A program made the position numbers and the translations under genes. 32,542 bases of DNA from an uncultured Bacteroidia bacterium (GTDB lineage Bacteria; Bacteroidota; Bacteroidia; Bacteroidales; UBA932), in NCBI GenBank assembly GCA_902768665.1, contig CACXMA010000017.1:1-32542 (forward strand). Direction: 5' to 3'. Positions within the stretch are counted from its first letter, which is position 1, and the number at the start of each line of letters is the position of its first letter. The notes below the pieces were generated by a model, which was not told the DNA's origin, ran no database searches, and was given only the letters and a program-made list of their open reading frames with translations. Positions 1 through 6,460 of the stretch are shown in pieces.

Positions 1-108
1 TTTGTCATAGTAAAGATCTCTTGTCTTTGTTTGATACTGAAACATTGTGACTCGTGTGTTTTACGAGTCAACTTTTTTCAGGGAAAGACATCTCCGCAAT
101 GGAATTGC

Positions 109-116
109 TATATTTG
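109..116 (+). promoter_or_regulatory. Probable -7 element of the phosphatase gene
   Basis: TATATTTG matches the Bacteroidota -7 consensus TAnnTTTG and lies 24 bases before the ATG at 141. No good -33 TTTG is visible at the usual distance. Its position argues against translation starting further upstream. Nothing else was recognised in bases 1-108. Confidence 0.5.
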
Positions 117-140
117 CAGAAAACAGAAAAAGAAGCCGCG

Positions 141-590
141 ATGCCCCGAATCCTCTTTGTCTGTCACGGCAACATCTGCCGCAGCCCCATGGCTGAGTAC
201 ATCCTCAAGGCGCTGGTACGCGCCCGGGGGCTGGAGGACCGCTATTTCATCGAGTCCGCAGCCGTTTCCACGGAGGAAATCGGCAATCCGATCTATCCGC
301 CGGCGAGGCGCTGTCTGTCCCAGCACGGCGTGCCGTTCGAGCCCCGGGCGGCCCGGCAGGTAACGCCGCAGGATTATGACCGCTTCGACCGCATCATCTG
401 CATGGACGCCTCCAATCTCCGCTGGATGCGTCGGATCATCCCCGACGACCCGGAGGGCAAGATCCACCTGATGATGTCCTATGCAGGCCTCGGCCGCGAC
501 GTTGCGGACCCCTGGTACACCGGCGACTTCGAAACCACCTTCCAGGACATCCTCTCCGCCTGCGAGGCCATGCTGGCGGGCGTTCGATGA
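141..590 (+). CDS. Low-molecular-weight protein tyrosine phosphatase
   Basis: A cytoplasmic phosphatase of 149 residues that removes phosphate from phosphotyrosine through a cysteinyl-phosphate intermediate. The catalytic loop C-x5-R-S is at residues 8-15 (CHGNICRS), right after the first beta strand, as the family requires. The general acid is Asp123 in an ADPW motif near the C-terminus. The length is normal for the family. In Bacteroidota such enzymes often act on tyrosine kinases of capsule export, but no capsule gene is present here, so its substrate is unknown. The ATG at 141 was chosen because the P-loop must lie at the N-terminus and because a -7 promoter box lies between this ATG and upstream in-frame starts. 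It converges on the exonuclease gene with 24 bases between the stops. Confidence 0.93.
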   Translation: MPRILFVCHGNICRSPMAEYILKALVRARGLEDRYFIESAAVSTEEIGNPIYPPARRCLSQHGVPFEPRAARQVTPQDYDRFDRIICMDASNLRWMRRIIPDDPEGKIHLMMSYAGLGRDVADPWYTGDFETTFQDILSACEAMLAGVR

Positions 591-614
591 GATTGTGGCC
601 GAACTCAGGCATCT

Positions 615-1109
615 CTACAGGATCCTCAGGGCGATGTGCGCGCAGGCTTCGGCGTCGGCGAGGGCGTGGTGGTGGCGGGTGAGGTCGAAGCCGCAGGCGG
701 CCGCAACCGTCTGGAGCTGGTGGTTGGGCAGGCGCCAGCCGAAATACCGCCGGGAGGCGGCCAGCGTGTCGTAGAACCGGTAGTCCGGATAGTCCATCCG
801 GTACACCCGGAAAGCGGCCTTCAGGCAGCCCTCGTCGAAGCGGGCGTTGTGCGCGACCAGCGGCAGTCCCTCGATCAGCGGGGCGATCTTTTCCCACACA
901 TACGGAAACACCGGCGCCTCGTCCGTATCCGCCTCAGACAGGCCGTGGACCCGCTGGCAGAACCACTGGTAGTATTCCGGCTCCGGGTGGATGAGGCTGT
1001 AGAAGGAGTCGACGATGCGGCCGTCACGGACGATGACAATCCCGACGCTGCACACGCTGGAGGGGCATTCGTTGGCGGTTTCGAAGTCGATGGCTGCAAA
1101 GTCTGTCAT
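615..1109 (-). CDS. DEDDh 3'-5' exonuclease (DNA polymerase III epsilon-like)
   Basis: A 164-residue stand-alone exonuclease domain. The Exo I motif DFET is at residues 8-11, Exo II is the HNARFDEG stretch near residue 88, and Exo III is HHALADAEA near the C-terminus, giving the full Asp-Glu-Asp-His-Asp metal-binding set. It should degrade single-stranded DNA or RNA from the 3' end. It lacks a polymerase-binding tail, so it may be a general repair exonuclease rather than a proofreading subunit. It begins 7 bases after the stop of the TPR/LuxR regulator gene on the same strand and is probably cotranscribed with it. No separate promoter is visible in that gap. Confidence 0.9.
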   Translation of the reverse strand: MTDFAAIDFETANECPSSVCSVGIVIVRDGRIVDSFYSLIHPEPEYYQWFCQRVHGLSEADTDEAPVFPYVWEKIAPLIEGLPLVAHNARFDEGCLKAAFRVYRMDYPDYRFYDTLAASRRYFGWRLPNHQLQTVAAACGFDLTRHHHALADAEACAHIALRIL

Positions 1110-1116
1110 GGCCGCA

Positions 1117-2337
1117 TTAATGCAGGAGGTTCATGCCGTTGGCCTGCGAGACCAGCTCGGCGGTGTTGGAAACGTCGAATTTGACGAGCAGTTTCTTGCG
1201 GTACCACTTGATCGTCTCCGGACTCAGCCCGAGCGCTTCGGCGATCTGGGGCGTGGTGTATCCCTTTGTCAGGAGGTCCAGGATCTCCATTTCCCGCGCG
1301 GAAAGCTGCGGGGCGGCCTCGGACGGCGCCGGATGCGGCATCTCCAGAAGCGTCTCCTCCAGCACGGCGGAAACCTCGGCCTGCTCTTTCCGGGACCGGC
1401 GGAGCTTTTTTCCGAGCAGCAGGATGCCGACAACAAGCAGCAGGATGAGGACGGCTCCGCCAGCCATCAGGATAATCTGCCTGCGCTGGGCCATCAGCGC
1501 GGCGGACATGTATTCGTAGTTCTCCTTGACGAAGAGGAGCTCCTCCCTTTCGTGGGCGGAATAGTACTTTTCGGCCTCCTGGAGGTATTGGATGGCCTTC
1601 TGATTCTCGCCGAGCTCGAGATAGGCCCGCCCGAGGCCTTTCTGCGCATTGGCCACCATCAGGGAGTCGCCCTGTCCGTACTGCAGGGCTTTCTCGTAGG
1701 CCGCGATGGCCTTCCCGGGATCGCCTTCCTCCACCCAGGTCTCGCCGATATTGTAGTACAGCACCGAGCTGCTTTCCCGCCAGCCGTATTTTTCGAAGAT
1801 GGCCCCGGCCTTCTCATACCAGTCCATGGCCCGGGGAATGGAATCCATCATGTTGTAGACGTTGCCGATGGAACCGTACAGCACCGACAGCTGGTCGTCG
1901 ATTTCCTTCTCCGAGTAGCCCGCCGAATTAGTGGCGGAAGTGGCGCCGGCGGCCATCCGCTGCACGCATTCCATCGACTTCCGGTAATAGAAAAGGGCGC
2001 TGTCGAGCTGATTCTGGCCGAAATAATGCTGACCGATATAGCGGTAAGCGTCGGAGCTGGCATAGACCCAGTCCTGCCGGAGGCTGATGGAAAGGGCCTT
2101 CCGGGCATAGAAAAGGCATTTTTCTCCATTGATGCTGCTATAGCCGAGCATCAGGTCGCGGCAGGCGCGGTTCAGCTCGAGCAGTTGCTCCCCGGTGGCC
2201 TCGTCGATGGCCTGGGGCGTCCACCGGCCCACCACCCTTTCCAGGGAGTCCAGGTTGTGCCCGCGGTGGTCGTTGTAGCCGAAAACCGGAGCCTGCAGCA
2301 GCGCCGTCAGCAGGATTGCGATACAGATTCTTCTCAT
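1117..2337 (-). CDS. TPR-containing membrane regulator with C-terminal LuxR-type HTH
   Basis: A 406-residue protein in four parts: a signal peptide (residues 1-20, MRRICIAILLTALL), a periplasmic region with tetratricopeptide-like helices (about 100-290, for example a YYNIGETWVEEGDPGKAIAAYEKAL-type repeat), one membrane helix (about 293-315, rich in Leu, Val and Ile) followed by basic residues, and a cytoplasmic LuxR/GerE-type HTH in the last 60 residues. The architecture is common in Bacteroidota, where the periplasmic TPR part is thought to sense a signal and the HTH binds DNA. The ligand is unknown. The Met at 2337 was chosen over one nine codons upstream because it starts directly before the basic signal-peptide residues and the -7 box lies just upstream. 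It is transcribed divergently from a small protein with almost the same HTH. Confidence 0.85.
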   Translation of the reverse strand: MRRICIAILLTALLQAPVFGYNDHRGHNLDSLERVVGRWTPQAIDEATGEQLLELNRACRDLMLGYSSINGEKCLFYARKALSISLRQDWVYASSDAYRYIGQHYFGQNQLDSALFYYRKSMECVQRMAAGATSATNSAGYSEKEIDDQLSVLYGSIGNVYNMMDSIPRAMDWYEKAGAIFEKYGWRESSSVLYYNIGETWVEEGDPGKAIAAYEKALQYGQGDSLMVANAQKGLGRAYLELGENQKAIQYLQEAEKYYSAHEREELLFVKENYEYMSAALMAQRRQIILMAGGAVLILLLVVGILLLGKKLRRSRKEQAEVSAVLEETLLEMPHPAPSEAAPQLSAREMEILDLLTKGYTTPQIAEALGLSPETIKWYRKKLLVKFDVSNTAELVSQANGMNLLH

Positions 2338-2342
2338 AAAGA

Positions 2343-2350
2343 CAAAGATA
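2343..2350 (-). promoter_or_regulatory. -7 promoter element of the TPR/LuxR gene
   Basis: On the minus strand this reads TATCTTTG, a perfect TAnnTTTG box. It ends five bases before the ATG at 2337, so the transcript would have almost no leader. The -33 element is not clear. Confidence 0.6.
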
Positions 2351-2403
2351 GGGAATTGTCCCAAAATAACTTGTCAAAGGCGGTGAAAAACTGCTAGATT
2401 CAA

Positions 2404-2438
2404 CCCCGAAGGGTGGAATTGGCCACCCCAAAGGGTGG
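2404..2438 (+). promoter_or_regulatory. Two direct 13-base repeats, candidate operator
   Basis: CCCCGAAGGGTGG at 2404-2416 and CCCCAAAGGGTGG at 2426-2438 differ at one base and repeat with a period of 22 bases, two turns of the helix. Each contains the dyad ACCC-N4-GGGT. They lie between two divergent genes that encode LuxR-type HTH domains, so they are a natural candidate binding site. That role is inferred from position and symmetry only. Confidence 0.5.
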
Positions 2439-2486
2439 TGTTTAAGACAATGAAATAGACGAAATTTGCAGAAACGAAAACCACCG

Positions 2487-2702
2487 ATGGAAGAGACTAT
2501 CTCAAAAGACATTAAGTTGACCCGGCGGGAGATGACGATTCTCCAGGAAGTCGCCCTCGGCCGGACCACCCCGCAGATCGCGAAGAATCTGGGCCTGAGT
2601 CCCGAGACGGTGAAGTGGTACCGGAAACAGCTTCTTGTCAAGTTCTCCGCCGCGACCTCCGCCGAGGTCGTGCGCAAGGCGATTCTGTCTAATATCCTCT
2701 AA
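2487..2702 (+). CDS. Stand-alone LuxR-type HTH protein
   Basis: A 71-residue protein that is almost entirely a LuxR/GerE-type helix-turn-helix domain, with no sensor or receiver part. Its core, TTPQIAKNLGLSPETVKWYR, is nearly identical to the C-terminal HTH of the divergently encoded TPR regulator (TTPQIAEALGLSPETIKWYR). The two probably recognise the same or very similar DNA and may form mixed dimers. A short protein of this type could act as an activator or as an antagonist of the membrane-bound regulator. An upstream in-frame TTG exists, but the ATG at 2487 is preferred. The OmpA-type lipoprotein gene follows after 14 bases and may be its target or cotranscribed. Confidence 0.8.
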   Translation: MEETISKDIKLTRREMTILQEVALGRTTPQIAKNLGLSPETVKWYRKQLLVKFSAATSAEVVRKAILSNIL

Positions 2703-2716
2703 TTATAACCACAGCC

Positions 2717-4012
2717 ATGAAAAGAATTGTAGCTATCATGCTCACGCTGCTGCTGGCGGGATGTTTCGCCGCAAGCGGCCAGAGCCTGCTGGAAAGACTC
2801 GGCGAACGCGCCAAAGATGCCGCCGAAAACAAAATCGGTGAGAAGGTGGAGCAGGGCGTGAACGATCTTCTGAGCGGAAAGAAAAAGGACAAGAAAGAGA
2901 AAAAGCAGAAAAAAGGCTCTGCAAAGGAGGAGAGCTCTGCCCCGAAAGACGAGGCCAAGGCGGACAAGCAGCAGGTCGAGTCGGCCTACGCCAAGAGCGA
3001 CTTTGTCCCCGGAGACGAGATTTTCTTCGAGGACACGTTCGAAGGCGAGCGCATCGGCGAATTCCCCGTCCGCTGGGACCTGCTGGAAGGCTATGTGGAG
3101 ACCGCTTCCCTCGCAGGCCGGAAAGTGCTGGCATTCACCGACAACGGCCTCGGAGAGGTCATGCCGCTGATGAAAAACAGCTGGAGCTGGCTGCCGGATG
3201 TCTTCACCCTCGAATTCGACCTTTTCGTGGCGCCTCTCGACGAGGATGCCGGCTCGGAGCTGGGTATGGAGGTCTGCTTCGGCAACCGGGGCGCTTCCGA
3301 CTACTACAATGCCTCCAGCTATGTATTGTTCCGCTATCGCGAGGACGGCTCCTCGAGTCTGGAGTGGGGGCTTCTCAAGCCGGGAACCGATGCCGAGACC
3401 CGCGGTGACAAGATGCTCGGTCTCAATCCGGGGCTGGAGGATTATAACGCCAAGGACAATCCCCTGAAGGCCGGGGCATGGAACCATTTCGCCTTTTCCT
3501 TCAACAAGCGGGCTTTCAAAGGCTATATCAACGGCGTCCGCCTCATCAATGTGCCGGCGATGCAGGCTCCCGGCTATTTCTATTTCAACAGCGTCTCCCA
3601 GTACCGCTACAGCGGCATCAGCAACGTCCGTCTCGCCAAGGGCGCCGTTCCGCTCTATGACCGCCTGATGAGCGAGGGCAAGATCGTCACCTACGCCATC
3701 ACGTTCGAAACCGGCAAGGCCGATCTGAGGCCCGAATCGATGGTGGAGATCAACCGCATCGCTACGCTCATGAAGGAGAATCCAGGCCTGGAGTTCGAGG
3801 TGCAGGGGCACTGCGACACCACCGGCTCCGACAAGGTCAATGATCCGCTCTCCCAGAAGCGGGCCGAGGCCATCGTCGCGGCGCTCGTCGAGCAGGGCAT
3901 TGCCAGCGCGCGCCTTACCGCTGTCGGCAAGGGCTCCCACGAGCCGGTCGCCTCCAACAGCACGGAGGAAGGCCGTTCCAAAAACCGTCGGGTTGAATTC
4001 GTCAAAAAATAG
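2717..4012 (+). CDS. OmpA-family lipoprotein with LamG-like middle domain
   Basis: A 431-residue envelope protein. It starts with a lipoprotein-type leader whose lipobox LAGC places the acylated cysteine at residue 16. A charged linker very rich in Lys and Glu follows (about 50-90). Residues about 100-320 look like a concanavalin/LamG-type beta sandwich (EDTFEGERIGEFPVRWDL, then a GAWNHFAFSF strand). Residues about 325-431 form an OmpA/MotB peptidoglycan-binding domain, with the motif GHCDTTGSD, a Leu-Ser-x-x-Arg-Ala-type helix (LSQKRAEAI) and the ending SKNRRVEF. The protein probably links the outer membrane to peptidoglycan while the middle domain binds a glycan or protein; the ligand is unknown. 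The alternative leader reading is signal peptidase I cleavage after AASG. The next lipoprotein gene starts 8 bases downstream. Confidence 0.85.
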   Translation: MKRIVAIMLTLLLAGCFAASGQSLLERLGERAKDAAENKIGEKVEQGVNDLLSGKKKDKKEKKQKKGSAKEESSAPKDEAKADKQQVESAYAKSDFVPGDEIFFEDTFEGERIGEFPVRWDLLEGYVETASLAGRKVLAFTDNGLGEVMPLMKNSWSWLPDVFTLEFDLFVAPLDEDAGSELGMEVCFGNRGASDYYNASSYVLFRYREDGSSSLEWGLLKPGTDAETRGDKMLGLNPGLEDYNAKDNPLKAGAWNHFAFSFNKRAFKGYINGVRLINVPAMQAPGYFYFNSVSQYRYSGISNVRLAKGAVPLYDRLMSEGKIVTYAITFETGKADLRPESMVEINRIATLMKENPGLEFEVQGHCDTTGSDKVNDPLSQKRAEAIVAALVEQGIASARLTAVGKGSHEPVASNSTEEGRSKNRRVEFVKK

Positions 4013-4020
4013 TTGATAAG

Positions 4021-4620
4021 ATGATGAAAAAGGTATTATCTCTCATTGCCGTAGCGGCCCTGGTGCTCTCCTGCGGCGGAAACGGCCAGAAGGGTGGAAA
4101 CACCGCTGCCGGGAACGAAAATGAAACGCAGGGCGGAAGCAGCACCGCAGCCGCCATCTCCATCGGCGACAAATTTGCCTTTGCCGGCCTGCAGAGCGAT
4201 CAGCTGGTTCCGGACTTCGCCCTCGAGCTCGCCGAACTGGCTACGAGCCCGCGGTCAGAATCCAACCCCATGAAGGACGAGGCGTTCTTCTATACGGGCC
4301 CGGATATCACCGCCATCCCTGCCGCAAAAGTCCAGGCTTATCTGCAGAAGGTCTATGCCGCGGTCAAGAAAGCGGCGGACGGCGGGGTGGTCTACTACCA
4401 GAAAGGCACTTTCGACAACCAGCGCGGAGAAGAGGCGACCGAGGCCCCTACCGCTGAGAAACCGGCTGCGTCCGTGATGTATCTCTATCAGCACGACGGC
4501 ACCTGGTTCTATATCAGCGCAGGGCACAAGGCCTATTTCCGCAAGTTTGCGAAGGACTACGGCGAGAAATTCATCGGCGCCGGCGTGCTGGTGAAAGAGA
4601 TTATCGGAGAGGTTGAGTAG
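4021..4620 (+). CDS. Lipoprotein of unknown function
   Basis: A 199-residue lipoprotein with the leader MMKKVLSLIAVAALVLSC; the lipobox LVLSC puts the lipidated Cys at residue 18. A low-complexity Gly/Asn/Ser stretch (about 19-45) follows as a tether, and then a globular part of about 150 residues that I do not recognise. It starts 8 bases after the OmpA-type lipoprotein stop without a visible promoter, so the two are likely one transcript and may act together in the envelope. The second Met codon at 4024 is an equally possible start. It converges on the permease gene with only 8 bases between stops and no obvious terminator. Confidence 0.75.
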   Translation: MMKKVLSLIAVAALVLSCGGNGQKGGNTAAGNENETQGGSSTAAAISIGDKFAFAGLQSDQLVPDFALELAELATSPRSESNPMKDEAFFYTGPDITAIPAAKVQAYLQKVYAAVKKAADGGVVYYQKGTFDNQRGEEATEAPTAEKPAASVMYLYQHDGTWFYISAGHKAYFRKFAKDYGEKFIGAGVLVKEIIGEVE

Positions 4621-4628
4621 AAGCCGGC

Positions 4629-5861
4629 TCAGGCTCTGCCCTTGAAGGTATAACCTGCCTTTTCCACAGCGGCCCGCACGGACTCTTCCGTCGCGGGCCC
4701 TTTGATTGTCAGGCGGTTGCCGGAGGCGCTGGCCCTGGCCGATTCCACACCCGGAAGATCCTCCACGGCGCGGCACACGGCGGCTTCGCAGTGGCTGCAG
4801 TGCATGCCTTCGACTCTGTAGACGGCCGTGTCGGGATCGGCGGCCTTGCTGCGATGGAAGCGTTCGAACAGTTTCATGATCAGTGCGTGGCTAAGTAAAA
4901 GGGTTAATAGGGATGCGCAAATAAGCTTGAAGGGGCCGGGAAGGGCTTCGGACGGGCAGCAGGCGGCGCTGTCGGCGCTGCCCGGCAGGCCGAACCCTAT
5001 GGCGTTGACCAGCAGGCCGAAAAGCAGCGAGAAGCCGACGATGGTGCCGAGATAGATCCAGGTGAAACGGCTTCCCATGGCCTTTCGGACCACGAGGATG
5101 GAGGCGAGGTTCACGGCCGGCCCTGCCATCAGCATCACGAGCGCCGCGCCGGGGGAGAGGCCCTTCATCATCAGCGCCGCCGCCACAGGGATGCTGCCGG
5201 TGGAGCAGATGTACATGGGGACGGCCACCGCGAGGATGACCAGCATCTGCAGCAGCGGCTGCGAGCCGAAGGACAGGAAGAACGCGTCCGGCACCGCCAC
5301 CTGGATGAGGGCGGCGACCAACAGACCCAGCACGAGCCGCCCGCCGATATCCTGCATCATCTCGAAGAAGGCATAGCGGAGAGCCCGCCACAGCCGGCTG
5401 CCGGATTCGGCCTTGCAGGCACCTCCAGCGGCGAAATCGCTGTCTTCCTTCCCGGCGAAGCGATGGACGAGGATACCCCCGCAGATGCCGGTGACAAGCG
5501 CCGCGGCAGGCCGGAGGACGGCAAAGCCCAGTCCCAGCAGCGAATAGGTCGCGAGGATGGAGTCGATGCCGGTCTGCGGCGTTGCGATGAGGAAAGAGGC
5601 GACCGCGCCCTTGGAGGCGTTTTCCCGCCGGAGCCCGATGGCCGTCGGAATCACCCCGCAGGAGCAAAGCGGCAGCGGGACGCCGAGAAGGGCGGCCCAA
5701 AGGACGGCCCAGCGGTTGTCCCGGGACAGGTACCTGCGGTAGAAGCCCTGCGGCACGAAGACGTGCAGCAATCCGGCGATGAGAAAGCCCAGCAGCAGGT
5801 ACGGGCTCATCTCGCAGACGACATGCAGCAGGGATAGCAGGAAATCACGCATCATCATCAT
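4629..5861 (-). CDS. Cu/Zn efflux permease (SO_0444 type) fused to an HMA metal-binding domain
   Basis: A 410-residue inner-membrane protein. Residues 1-330 hold about eight to ten hydrophobic segments of the UPF0718/ArsP-like permease family, including the signature PLPLCSCGVIPTA with Cys66 and Cys68, and a second family motif CSTGSIPVAAALM. The last 63 residues form a heavy-metal-associated domain with MHCSHC (Cys355, Cys358), the usual metal-capture pair. The fusion suggests that a metal such as copper or zinc is handed from the soluble domain to the permease for export; the metal cannot be named from sequence alone. Four ATG codons in a row (5861, 5858, 5855, 5852) make the exact start uncertain. 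No metal-responsive regulator gene is adjacent. Confidence 0.85.
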   Translation of the reverse strand: MMMMRDFLLSLLHVVCEMSPYLLLGFLIAGLLHVFVPQGFYRRYLSRDNRWAVLWAALLGVPLPLCSCGVIPTAIGLRRENASKGAVASFLIATPQTGIDSILATYSLLGLGFAVLRPAAALVTGICGGILVHRFAGKEDSDFAAGGACKAESGSRLWRALRYAFFEMMQDIGGRLVLGLLVAALIQVAVPDAFFLSFGSQPLLQMLVILAVAVPMYICSTGSIPVAAALMMKGLSPGAALVMLMAGPAVNLASILVVRKAMGSRFTWIYLGTIVGFSLLFGLLVNAIGFGLPGSADSAACCPSEALPGPFKLICASLLTLLLSHALIMKLFERFHRSKAADPDTAVYRVEGMHCSHCEAAVCRAVEDLPGVESARASASGNRLTIKGPATEESVRAAVEKAGYTFKGRA

Positions 5862-5883
5862 ACATCCTCAGGTTTTCGGCAGC

Positions 5884-5891
5884 GCAAATGT
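5884..5891 (-). promoter_or_regulatory. -7 element of the metal efflux gene
   Basis: On the minus strand this is TACATTTG, matching TAnnTTTG, 22 bases upstream of the first ATG. It is back to back with a promoter for citX in a 73-base divergent intergenic region. Confidence 0.6.
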
Positions 5892-5922
5892 ACAATTATT
5901 TTCGCGATAATGATAAAAAAGG

Positions 5923-5930
5923 TACCTTTG
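5923..5930 (+). promoter_or_regulatory. -7 element of citX
   Basis: TACCTTTG matches the consensus exactly and ends four bases before the ATG at 5935. Transcription would start at or next to the start codon, giving a leaderless or nearly leaderless message. Confidence 0.65.
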
Positions 5931-5934
5931 CCGT

Positions 5935-6444
5935 ATGGAACCTTCCGCCATCTCACTGACCGAACTTCTCGCCGCCCGGGACAACCGCGCGGCGCGGCAG
6001 CGGGAGCTCCTCGCGGCCTGGCCGGAGAGGACGCTGCTGTCGCTGACGGTGGTGCTCCCGGGGGCCGTCAAGCGGGATGAGCGGAGCCTGCGGGTAGGGG
6101 AGGCGGGAGTCGCCGCCGTCCGCGAGACCCTGCAGCCCCTCTACGAGGAAATCCGGGACCTCGGGACCGGATTCGAGGCCTTTTTCATCGTCGCGGCGGA
6201 CCGCCTCGCGGCCAAGCGCCGCGCCTGCCGCATCGAGGACACCCACCCATGGGGCCGCCTGATGGACATCGACGTGCTGGAGGCTGGAGGCGACGAAACT
6301 GTGCATCCCATTTCCCGCACCGCGGTCGGCCTTCCCGAGCGGCGCTGCCTGCTGTGCGACCGTCCGGCCCGGGAATGCATGCGCGCCCGGACGCATTCGC
6401 CCGAGGCGCTGCAGGCGGCCCTCGACGCCATTCTTTCGAAATAA
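5935..6444 (+). CDS. citX: Apo-citrate lyase phosphoribosyl-dephospho-CoA transferase-like protein
   Basis: A 169-residue protein that matches the CitX family over its whole length. CitX attaches the 2'-(5''-phosphoribosyl)-3'-dephospho-CoA prosthetic group to the acyl carrier subunit of citrate lyase. Family landmarks seen here are LLAARDNRAARQ near residue 10, the LLSLTVVLPG strand, THPWGRLMDIDVL around residue 103, a Ser-Arg pair, and the cysteine cluster RRCLLCDRPARECMRARTHS near the C-terminus. No citrate lyase subunit gene (citD, citE, citF), citC or citG is present in the window, so its partner must be elsewhere or its substrate may differ. It is followed closely by the radical SAM gene, which has its own promoter box. 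Confidence 0.85.
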   Translation: MEPSAISLTELLAARDNRAARQRELLAAWPERTLLSLTVVLPGAVKRDERSLRVGEAGVAAVRETLQPLYEEIRDLGTGFEAFFIVAADRLAAKRRACRIEDTHPWGRLMDIDVLEAGGDETVHPISRTAVGLPERRCLLCDRPARECMRARTHSPEALQAALDAILSK

Positions 6445-6448
6445 TCCT

Positions 6449-6456
6449 TATCTTTG
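6449..6456 (+). promoter_or_regulatory. -7 element of the YgiQ gene
   Basis: TATCTTTG is a perfect TAnnTTTG box located in the 16 bases between citX and the next gene. It ends four bases before the ATG at 6461, again predicting a leaderless or nearly leaderless transcript. Confidence 0.65.
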
Positions 6457-6460
6457 CGCC

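Noticed and set aside
1015-2397. Long plus-strand frame opposite the TPR/LuxR gene
   Set aside because: The minus-strand protein has a leader, TPR repeats, membrane helix and HTH. The opposite frame has none.
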